Origin: Przewalskia tangutica
Taxonomy: Eukaryota; Streptophyta; Magnoliopsida; Solanales; Solanaceae
Length of the DNA: 64,000 nt
Assembly: GCA_029844215.1 (NCBI GenBank)
Contig: CM056718.1
Span: 82,448,764 to 82,512,763, forward strand
Direction: 5' to 3'
The notes below the pieces were generated by a model, which saw nothing but the letters and a program-made list of their open reading frames with translations, was not told the DNA's origin and ran no database searches. The position numbers were made by a program, and so were the translations under genes. Below, piece after piece: positions 1 to 9,479 of the stretch; position 1 is the stretch's first letter; the number at the start of each line of letters is the position of its first letter.

Positions 1-118
1 GATTTTTGTAGGGCCCACTTTGTTTTGAGATTTTGGCCATTGTGGATATTTTGGAAGATGTTTTATTTTGGGCCAATAGGAGGGTGACACGTGTCACCCC
101 ATGTGGTAAGCCGAATGG
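1..118 (+). repeat. Orphan LTR fragment (start region of an A/B-type LTR)
   Basis: This stretch matches the first few hundred bases of the LTRs of elements A and B (compare 38690-38790 and 44370-44470). It has the CCAAT-like segment ending in GGGCCAATAGGAGGG and an 18-bp palindrome with a G-box core (GGGTGACAC/GTGTCACCC, 82-99). The similarity stops at about 110-125, where the sequence switches to the interior of T1's 5' LTR. The rest of its parent element lies to the left of the window or is deleted. Confidence 0.6.
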
Positions 119-436
119 CATTTGTGCACAACACGGTTAGAGTCGTTTTTCGAAACGCGTTTTCATAACTTGCGAAGGAAAATTCGGCTATGTCTTTTCT
201 TATTTCTGCGGATTTTTAGAGGCGGAACATTTTGGACCAACGAGAGCGGCGTAGCGCACTCTCATTGGTGGGCAAGGTGGCGACACGTGGGGACCAATTA
301 GGGAGGTCAGTGGTAGATATTTTGGTAGATATTTGTGAGGTTTTAGGAGTAGGGACTAGGGGGCACTTGGGCATATCTTGGCCTACACATGTAGCACTTG
401 GCTCAATCTTGGCCATTGGTTGGCCTTGGCTTGTCT

Positions 437-444
437 TATAAATA
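437..444 (+). promoter_or_regulatory. TATA box of T1 5' LTR
   Basis: TATAAATA followed by CCC, in the same place in nearly every LTR of the window. It is the likely core promoter for the retrotransposon RNA. Confidence 0.6.
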
Positions 445-2160
445 CCCTCTCCCTTTGATGAATTCTTCATCCTTTCCTAAATGTTTCTAAGCTGTTAAAT
501 CTTCTCCCTCCCTTAGTGTTGAGTTCGGCAAGAGGCCTCCTCTCCTGAGGCCTTGGCCGAGAGTACACCCTCCTAGTAGTGTGGCTGGGTACCCACTGTG
601 ATTGCTTTCGTATAATACCCTTTGTGGTGTAGAAATACTCTCAAAGTATTGTTATAATGCCCAAATTACCTTAGCCGTATACCTTGTAGTATTCTAAGGT
701 TATACCTATCTGAAAAGCCGGAAATACTATTATACTTCCCGTCGATCCTGGCAAAACCACAGGAAAATCTCCATAGTCAGTTGGAGTATTGTGTAGAAGT
801 TGGTTAGAACTTCTAAGGGTGGTTTAGAGCGGGTTGGGCGCTCGGAGTTGGAGCTAAACGATTGCCGGGATCGACTTTATACTTGGATAATTATGGGCTT
901 ATCGAGGTAAATATCTTGTCCTCTATTGTAATTGGAAATTACATGTTGTTAGAATATATAGTTAAAGTATACTATATATAGAATCGAGCGTGGTTAGTTG
1001 GCAATGTCTTTTGACTTAAGCTGAAGAAGCTGAATCGTATTCTGATGGACTTGTGTATTAGTCTTGTGGAGTAGAATTGTACCGTTCGGGTTAGATGTAT
1101 AACCCCCGTTGGCTTGGTAGCGGCCCAGTTAGAGGAGGAGATTTACGCTGTTGCGGGGGAGTCTTCTGAATTTTACGTAGAATGTTCTACGATAAGATCT
1201 TAATGTTAATAAAGCGCCTTGTGGCCTTATAGGTTGAAGTACTACGTATGGCGCGTTCTACTTGGCTTTAGGAGTAGCCAGCGGTTGGGAGTACTTGAGC
1301 GTTTTGCTATTAGTCGATACTGCGTCGCGAGGTATGTGAACCTCTTCCTATCTCTTCTAGCATGATATGTGTGAACTATGTAATGCGGTGAGCGTACATG
1401 TACTAAATGTATTTGATTGGTGTAAAACATAAAGTGTTATAACGGCTTTATGGGAAGTTGGTTATAACGGCTTTATGTTGGTAAGAAAATACATGTGGTT
1501 TTAAAAGGTAATCGATTTGAACTATAAGCGGCTTGTTATGTGTTAATAAAGAACTTGAAGTATTTCAAAAGAGTTTTGAATCATTTTGAGAGCAGAAGTA
1601 ATACTTGATTTGTTTTGAAAACTTAAGAGTTATACTAGCTTTATGGAAAGTTAGGTATAACGTCTTAAGAATGTTTTCTTGATTTTGGAAATCGAATGTG
1701 TATCGACAAACCAACTGCGGCGTTAATAAAAGGAAATGTTTTGTGATTAAGTATTATTAAAACCGGTAGAAACTTCCATGCATAGAAGCTAAGATGAGAC
1801 AAAATGATATTTCCTAGACCATGGTCTTTGTAATAAGATCGTTATAAACAAGAATAAACTACTCACGTATATGACATATGTTACTCAATTGTTCTAAAAG
1901 GAATCAAGTGATTAAGTTTGGGAACTATGAAACCATTTGAAAATGAGAAGCTTGAGTAATTGAAACTAGGCAAAGCCGAACTTAGGAAAGAATGTTGTTA
2001 CTTGATTTTGAAAAGGAAGGTGGGTTGGTCATTCTAATACTACGTATCGGGTGACTTTTATAAAAGTAATGGATCTCTTTTAAAGAACTTAACGATGTAG
2101 TACTTTGGGGTTAAAAACCGGACTTTGGCATAAAATGAAAGTACTTTGAGTTGTGTGCAA

Positions 2161-2247
2161 CTTGCCTATGCTTGTTGTTGTGAAACTTGCCTATGCTTGT
2201 TGTTGTGAAACTTGCCTATGCTTGTTGTTGTGAAACTTGCCTATGCT
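2161..2247 (+). repeat. 25-bp tandem repeat, about 3.5 units
   Basis: Near-perfect repeats of CTTGCCTATGCTTGTTG plus TTGTGAAA. A single diverged unit (GTAACTTGCCTACG) is present in the A LTRs at 40485, so this is a local expansion of an ordinary LTR segment. Confidence 0.85.
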
Positions 2248-2394
2248 TGTGATGATAGCCTTTATTATACAAGCGTTGTGTTTAATGTTCTGGCGTCTCG
2301 ATAGAGTCGGTTGGTAGTTGAGAACTTACTTGGGCGTCTGCGTGGCGGAGAAATTCCGCAATGCGTTCTCGCTGATAGTATTATTGTTGTTAAT

Positions 2395-2735
2395 CGCTTT
2401 GGACATCTTGACACGATCGTGGCGCGCGGGTATGCTTCCATTTTGGTTAAGGTCTTGTGGTTAATCGCTTTGGATATCTTGACGCGATCGTGGCGCGCGG
2501 GTATGTTTCCATTTTGATTATCGCCTTGTGATTTCCTTTTGGACATCGACCACGATCGTGGCGCTGCGGGTATCGTCCATTTGGAATCTTTGTCCTATTG
2601 TTTCCCTTTGGACATACCTACGACGATCGTAGCGCACGCGGGTATCGTCCATTTGGAAAGTTGTCTTATTATTTCCCTTTGGACATCGACCGCGATCGTA
2701 GCGCGCGGGTATGCTTCCATTTGGATTCTTTGTCT
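2395..2735 (+). repeat. Minisatellite in T1 5' LTR, about 5 units of 60-75 bp
   Basis: Five imperfect units begin near 2400, 2465, 2539, 2609 and 2681. Each has GGACATC, a palindromic ACGATCGT or GCGATCGT core, GCGCGCGGGTAT and CATTTTGG. The array occupies the same place in the LTR as the different arrays of A, B, E, F and H. Long apparent reading frames here are by-products of the repeat. Confidence 0.85.
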
Positions 2736-3381
2736 TGTTGTTATCATATCATCATTGCCGTGATGAGGAAAGGTATTCCACGCATGATTGATGTTGTGGC
2801 GTGAGACCCGTTGTTATATTTGAGTGATGACTTGAGGCGTGAGTCCACGACTTGACATATTTGCTTATTATTGTGAATCGTAGTTTGGTTATCATACATG
2901 TCTCTGCTTTATAGACTATTATGATTTCATTTCTGATATTTTTAGTTTCACATACTCGGCACTGTTATGCGACCTCGCCGAGCTGCGTTCATCCGCAGTA
3001 AAGGTACACCGATCATTGATCCTCGCTCTTAGGGTCAGTTGGGCGTGTGGGAAAGCTCCGTTTCTCGGAGGCTTATCGGTGGTATAGTCCCTGTTGTTGT
3101 AGGTGTTTACATTCGGGGTATGGCGGGGCCTGTCCGCCATTGTTGTCGTATCATTTCTTAAGTGCAGTAGTCTTTGTTGTGGGTAGGGTTTGTAAAAAGG
3201 ATTAAAGCGTTCATGTTGGAAAAAGTTGTTATTTATATATATGCGAAAGGCAAGTTTTCTCAGTTATTGTTTCATATTTCATAATATGTCTTGTATTGTT
3301 TTATGTTCCGTGATTACTCGATGTTGTATCACTAGGGTGCGGGGTAAGGCACGATCCACGGGCCGGAATCGGGTCGTGACA

Positions 3382-4527
3382 TTTGGTGGTAAGTCGGGTT
3401 GTGGTGGTCACTTGTGTTAGGGTTGTGAGGATGTTAGGCCCGAGTTTAGTTAACCAATGAACGAGTTCGTGGATGCGTTCGACCGATGGTCGGGCGATGG
3501 GGCAGCCCATCGTGTTCTTGATCGGGACCGTTTACTGGTGTGTTGAGTTATCAGAAAGGTTGTAGGGCTGCACGAGGTGCCTACCTACACCTTAAGACAG
3601 ACAGTGGAGCCCAGGTTACGGCTGCTTCTTTTTCTGGAGGTTTTGCCAGGCAAGGTTAGGAACTCAGGTGAGTCTCAGAATCGCATTCGCCCTCGGGCCA
3701 GTGTGTGTATTTCAGAGGTAGTCGTGGGGATTGTTGTCTCCTGTGGAGGAAGTGTTTAAGCTACCATTTCAGTGTTCGGATATCGCCTTATGAAGCCTTG
3801 TAAGGGCGGAAGTGTAAGTTGCCGGTCGATTGGTTCGATGTTGGCAAGGTTCGAGCGATTAGTTCGAGCTTGTTCCGGTATTTGTGGTTAGGGTGTGACG
3901 AGTTTTGGTATGACAGGAACTTAGCGTGTTACTTTGGGCCCTTTTGAGTTCATGTGAAGGATAGGCGGGTTACTACATGATAGCTTTTGCCGTCCGACTT
4001 AGGAGGCGATCGTCGGTCTTCGTATTGTTATGATCGGAAAGTATCGGAGAATCCATCGAGTGTTCAGTTAATGATGACCACGTTAGAGATAGTAACCCGA
4101 GTCTTGGAAAGCGGCCGTATCGAATGTGGTAAGAGTTCGGTGTCACGGCGACCTCGAAGTCATGGCGGCGGTACCATTTGTTGGTCGTCGGGCAAGGCTC
4201 GCGACAAAGTGACAAAAGTGGTACCATTTGTTGGGTCGCTGAGAAGGTTAATGCCTCGAGCAAAGTGACAAAGTGGTATCTGACGAGTAAAGAGAGAAGC
4301 AAGCATGTATGGCGGGCGTAGATGTGATCATTTCTTTTGTAAAGAGAAGGTCACGAAGGAAGTATATTTTAGACCCGGTGAGGAGTGTTTTGGGGTGATG
4401 ATTAGAGGTGTTTCCTCGTGGACTTTGATGTAAGTATTTACGCAGTGCTTCGTGGCGGTGTGGCGGGATTGTTCGTAAGTATAGTAGTGAAGACTATCTT
4501 TGCGCGCGTTGTTTGAGACTTAGAAGG
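3382..4527 (+). pseudogene. T1 internal region with integrase C-terminal remnant
   Basis: Only 1.18 kb separates the two T1 LTRs. PBS, gag, protease, RT and RNase H are all absent. The first 150 bp match the spacer that follows gag in D and G (GGTGGTCAC...GTGTTAGG, then the segment encoding an arginine-rich stretch near GATGCGTTCGACC). From about 3553 to 4130, frameshifted pieces of a Ty3/gypsy integrase can be read, including the region that in intact element C gives SYHSSIHMAPYEALYGRK (58776-58830; here near 3756-3805, with stops) and a WFDVG-like piece at about 3828-3850. After 4130 lies a decayed chromodomain-linker region and the 3' spacer. This is a non-coding relic. Confidence 0.7.
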
Positions 4528-4560
4528 AACATTCGGGACGAATGTTTCTAAGGAGGAGAA
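4528..4560 (+). other. T1 stem-loop and polypurine tract
   Basis: A perfect palindromic stem (AACATTCG, loop GGA, CGAATGTT) at 4528-4546 is followed by TTCTA. The purine run AAGGAGGAGAA at 4550-4560 abuts the TGTTATACC start of the 3' LTR. The tract would prime plus-strand DNA synthesis. The stem-loop is shared by every element here. Confidence 0.85.
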
Positions 4561-7500
4561 TGTTATACCGTATTTTGAGTATGTGCGTGGGGCGTGCGTA
4601 GAAAATTTTAAACTTGTACTAAGGCTTGGCGAATTAATTTTGTTCACAACACCCGTTTAGAGTCGTTTTTAAACGTTTTCCACGACTTTCGTAGGGAATT
4701 TCCGCTATGTCATTTTTATTTTTGCGGATTTTTAGAGGCGAAGCGTGTTGGGCCAACAAGAGGGCGCCACTTGGCACCTCCCATTGGCGGACGTAAGGGC
4801 TCAGTTGGGACGAAATGGAGGTGTAGTTGGTAGGATATTTTGTGTGTTAGTTGGTCGAGGACACGTGGGTGAATCTTGGCCTACACTGCCTTGCACTTGG
4901 CAAGATCTTGGCCATTGGTTGGCCTTCACTTGACCTATAAATACCCCTTCCCTTTGAAGACTTCTTCATCCAAAAATCTCTAAGTCTTGAGCTCCCCTCA
5001 CATTTCGTGAGGCCCCTTGGCCAGAGTAGCGCCCCCCACTCTAGTAGTGTGGTAGTGGGGTACCCCACTGCCTAGTTGCTTTCGTATAATACCCACTTTG
5101 TGGTGTAGAAATACTCTCAAAGTATTGTTATAATGCCCAAATTACCTTAGCCGTATACCTTGTTGTATTCTAAGGTTATACTATCTGAAAATGCCCGAAA
5201 TACTATTATACTTAGTCGATCCACAAACCGAAACCACAGGAAAATCTCCATAGTCAGTTGGAGTATTGTGTAAGTTGGTTAGAACTTCTAAGGGTGGTTT
5301 AGAGCGGGTTGGGCGCTCGGAGTTGGAGCTAAACGATTTCCAGGATCGACTTTAACTAGGATAATTATGGGCTTATCGAGGTAATTATCTTGTCCTCTAT
5401 TGTAATTGGAAATTACATATTGTTAGAATATATAGTTGAAGTATACTATATATAGAACTGAACGTAGTTATCGGCAATGTCTTTTGACTTAAGCTTTGAA
5501 TAATACTTACAGCAATGTCTTTGCGACTTAAGCTGAATTTAAAGAAGAATCTTGAGCGTAATTACATAGGTGTATTACATGAACTTGTGTAGTAGTGCAG
5601 TAGAGTAGAATTGTACCAGTTAGGGTTAGGCGTATAACCCCACGGTTGGCTTGGTAGCGGCCTCGATAGAGGAGGTTTCTGTTTGTTGCGGGGAGGTCTT
5701 TGCGAATTTTCGGTAGAATGTTCTACGATGAGATCTAAATGTTAATAAGCGCCTTGTGGCCTTATAGGTTGAAGTACTACGTGTGGCGCGATCTACTTGG
5801 CTTAGGAGTAGCCGACGGTTGGAAGTACTTGGGCGTTTGCTATTAGTCGATACTCGTCGCGGTATGTGAACCTCTTCCTATCTCTTCTAGCATGATATGT
5901 GTGAACTATGTAGTATGCGGTGAGCGTCGTGTGCTAAACATATTTGATTGGTTTAAAACATAAAGTGTTATAACGGCTTTATGGGAAGTTGGTTATAACG
6001 ACTTTATGTTGGTAAGAAAATACTTGTGGTCTTTAAAAGGTAAGCGATTTGAACTATAAGCGGCTTGTTATGTGTTAATAAAGAACTTGAAGTATTTCAA
6101 AAGATTTTGAATCATTTTGAAAGAAGAAGTAATACTTGGTTTTGAAAAACTTAAGAGTTATACTAGTTTTATGGGAAGTTAGGTATAACGGCTTAAGAAT
6201 GTTTCTTGATTTAGTAAATCGTAATGTGTATCGACAAACCAACTGCGGCGTTAATAAAAGGAAATGTTTTGACTAATTAAGTATTATTAAAACCGGTAGA
6301 AACTTCCATCTGCATAGAAGCTAAGATGAGACAAAATGATATTTCTAGATCACTTCTTTGTAATAAGATTGTTATAAACAAGAATATCCTACTCACATAT
6401 AAGACTTATGTTTCTCAGTTGTTTAAAAGAGAATTATATTCTTAAATGAATAAGACTATGAACTCTGAAACCTTTCTAAAATAAGAAGCGTGAACATTTG
6501 AAATTAGGCAAACTTGGGCGTTTGGAAAATAATGTTGTTACTTGATTTTACAAAGGTAAGTGTTTTAGTTTATCTAAGAAAAACGATCACTCTATTTTAT
6601 ACTACGGGTATTGTGTGACTTATGTGAAAGCAACGGATCTTTTAAAAGATTTAATGTATGAAGTACTTTAGGGGTAGATACGAACTTGTTAGCTTAAAGT
6701 ACCTTGTGTGTATAACTTGATTGTGTTGGTTTGTGATAGCACAGTAATACTTTCTTGTTGATTGATAAGTAAACATGCTAGGATGCTACGTGTGTTAGTA
6801 TCTTGTGATGGATTGTAAAGGTTTTTCCTTTGTTGTGCTTATGTTGCTTAACGATAAGATGATTTGTTAGTATTTTACATCAAACATATCTTGAGATGAT
6901 TAGGGGTTAAGCGCCTCCGACGCGGGGTAGACTTCAAAGCGGTCGATGGACCTATGATTCGAGAATACCTCACGCAGTCCCGAGGGCTATGCGAGCTACG
7001 AGAGTTCGAGGTTAGTGTGCGTCCTTTATGGGCATGCGGTCCGTGTGGCCATGCGGATCGCGAAGTCGGGGCGATCCGGGAGTAGCTACCCTCGATGCGG
7101 GAATACCTCATGCGGGCGATGAGATTGGCCTATGCGGGCTGCGGAAAGTTCGAGGGCTAGACGCGCGTTAGATCTTTGCGGGCAAGTGGCGGCTTTGATC
7201 ATGTGACGGTGCAGACAGATCTTATAATCTGATTCACGACCTTGTTGGTGCGTAGGTGTTAGTAGTCGGCTATGCCTTCGTACTTACCGCATGCGTTTCA
7301 TTATAGCACAGTGGGACACGGTGTTCATGTGTGTTCCTTGGTGCTTTTATATCATAAAGCTGGCGGTGAGGAAGGTATTCCACGCATGATTGATATTGTG
7401 GGCGTGAGACCCATTGTTATATTTGAGTGATGACTTGAGGCGTGAGTCACGACTTGATATATTGCTTGTTTATTGTGAACCGTAGTTTTGTTATCATACA

Positions 7501-7986
7501 TGTCTCTGCTTTATATAGATCGCTATGATTTCATTCTGATATTTTACATTTCACATACTTTTTGTTATGCTTGACCTCGCCCGAAGTGCGTTCATCCGCG
7601 AGTAAGGTCGCGATCGTTGATCCTCGCTCTTAGGGTCACGGCTCGGTAGCAGGAAAGCTCCGTTTCTCGGAGGCTTGTCTTGGTATAGTCCCTGTTGTTG
7701 TAGGTGCTTACATTCGGGGTATGGCGAGCCACTGTCGTCGTTGTTGTCATATCATTCGTAGAAGTGCAGTAATCTTGTTGTGGCGGGGTTTGTAAAAAGG
7801 ATTAAAGCTGTTCATGTTGAAAAAGTTGTTATTTACATATATCGAAAAGGCAAGTTTTCTCAGTTATTGTTTCATATTTCATAATATGTCTTGTATCGTT
7901 TTATGTTCCGCTGATTACTCTGATGTTGTATCACTAGGGTGCCCGGGGTAAGGCACCAGTCACGGGCCCGGAATCGGGTCGTGACA
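4561..7986 (+). mobile_element. T1 3' LTR, full length 3,426 bp
   Basis: Starts TGTTATACC directly after the polypurine tract and ends GGGTCGTGACA. TATA box at 4936-4943 (TATAAATA). Its central part, about 6700-7340, is of the D/G/I type, with repeated tracts around CCTCATGCGGG and CTACGAGAGTTCGAG. It is unlike the minisatellite centre of the T1 5' LTR. No target duplication can be tested because the outer end of the 5' LTR is lost. Confidence 0.8.
4936..4943 (+). promoter_or_regulatory. TATA box of T1 3' LTR
   Basis: TATAAATACCCC, equivalent in position to the element at 437-444. Confidence 0.6.
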
Positions 7987-9083
7987 TTCTTGTTATGCCA
8001 ACGTTGACTGTAGAGACAGGTTGGTTCGGTTCCAGTTTCCTGGCGAGCCAGTTATCGAGTGGAAGGGCAACACATCGTCGCCGAGGGGTAGGTTTATTTC
8101 TTACCTCAAGGCTAGGAAGATGGTGCAGAAAGGGTACATCTATCATCCGTTCGTATTTGATACTGAGGTGAGGTGCCGTTCTTGATCGGTGCACGTGGTT
8201 AGGGAGTTTCGGATGTGTTCCCAGGCGATCTTGGGTATCCTCCGAGAGGATATTGAGTTTTGTATTGACACGTTGCGGACACGACCTATTTCCATTCCGC
8301 CATACGGGATGGCTTTCCGAGTTGAGGGAGCTGAAGGACCAGCTGAAAGATTTGCTGGAGAAAGGCTTTATCAGGCCTAGTGTTTCTCCCTGGGGAGCGC
8401 CGGTTTTGTTTGTGAAGAAGAAGGATGGGACGCTGCGTATGTGTGTTGATTACAGGCAGCTGAATAAGGTAACCATCAAGAATAGGTACCCCCTCCCCAG
8501 GATTGATGACTTGTTTGACCAGTTGCAGGGTGCGAGGTGTTTCTCCAAGATAGACCTGCGGTCTGGTTATCATCAGGTGCGAGTTCGAGAGGCAGATATC
8601 CCAAAGACTGCATTCAGGACCCGGTATGGGCACTATGAGTTCAGGGTTATGTCTTTCGGTTTGACCAACGCTCCAGCGGTATTTATAGATCTGATGAATC
8701 GGGTGTTCAAGCCATTTTTGGATACATTTGTGATAGTATTCATTGATGACATCCTAGTTTATTCGCGGACAGAGCAGGAGCATGCAGATCACTTGAGGAC
8801 GGTACTTGGGGTCCTCCGGAGCCGGCAGTTATTCGCCAAGTTCTCCAAGTGTGAGTTTTGGTTGGCCTCAGTGGCATTCCTGGGGCACATTATTGGGGTT
8901 GATGGTGTTCGGCTGGATAGACAAAGATTGAGGCAGTCAAGTCTTGGCCGAGACCTACTACTCGGCCAAGTGCGTAGTTTCTTAGAAATTTGGCGAGTTA
9001 TTATCGTAGGTTTGTGGAAGCGGTTGCTTGATTTCAAAGATTGACTAGGGTGACTCGAGCGGCCAAGTTCCGATGGACGGAGG
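7987..9083 (+). pseudogene. pol: Element C pol, part 1: protease end and reverse transcriptase
   Basis: Ty3/gypsy Tekay-type polyprotein fragment. From 7988 one frame reads SCYANVDCR and then VRFQFPGEPVIEWKGN, the end of the aspartic protease and the linker. A frameshift near 8150-8250 leads into an open RT stretch, 8253-9044. There the palm motifs are present: VDYRQLNK, KIDLRSGYHQ (catalytic Asp at 8553-8555), MSFGLTNAP and the FIDD box (Asp pair at 8745-8750), then LGHII. Another frameshift near 8930 breaks the RT-connection region. The protease active site, gag and 5' LTR lie upstream and are not in the window, since T1 abuts at 7986. The reading frame is interrupted at 9083 by D and resumes at 57455. 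RT copies retroelement RNA; this copy is inactive as it stands. Confidence 0.92.
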
Positions 9084-9479
9084 AGTTATACCGTATTTCC
9101 AGTATGTATGCGAGGGCGTGCGTCTGAATATTCAAACCCTAATTAGGTTAAGGATGGAATTGTGAACTTTCAACGGAAAAGATTCCGAACCTTGTGAAGG
9201 AAATTCTATGTTTTTAGTATTTTAACCGATTACGGATTTTTCGAGAGACGAAATATTTTGGACCAATAGGAGGGCGACATGTGTCACCCTTAGTTGGCAT
9301 GGGTTGGACGAAAATGGTGGCCTAGTGGACAAGGTCAAATGGTCAAGTCTTGGAAGATATTTTCTTTGGGTGAGTGGGGGTAGGTAGGGACGGTTTTGAG
9401 GGGCAAGTGGGAGGGCCTTGTTGGACATTTTCGTGTGCTAGTGGAAGGCCACATGGCTCTTTGTTGTGGGGGACATATG
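9084..9479 (+). mobile_element. D 5' LTR, left part
   Basis: Matches the start of D's 3' LTR at 35937-36336 almost base for base. It contains GACCAATAGG and the palindromic GGGCGACATGTGTCACCC (9272-9289). It ends in CATATG where E inserted. Confidence 0.9.

Larger units (their letters stand above)
119..3381 (+). mobile_element. T1 5' LTR, 5'-truncated
   Basis: Long LTR ending in TCGGGTCGTGACA at 3381, the 3' end shared by all plus-strand LTRs here. The TGTTATACC start is missing: the sequence begins at a point matching about 100 bases into T1's 3' LTR (4561 onward). From there to about 1810 it aligns with 4640-6340. The middle, about 2150-2760, differs completely from the 3' LTR and holds tandem repeats; the two rejoin near 2765 (GAGGAAAGGTATTCCACGCATG). 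It carries a TATA box at 437-444. No tRNA primer site follows the LTR end. Confidence 0.75.

Noticed and set aside
900..1365. A possible intron in the LTR leader (GAG/GTAAATAT to TTCTAG/CATG)
   Set aside because: The motifs are conserved in most LTRs, but splice-like signals are common by chance and nothing else in the sequence supports splicing.
3226..3420. Small open frames around the LTR 3' end near ATATATATATGC tracts
   Set aside because: Short, present in LTR sequence only, and not preserved in frame among copies.
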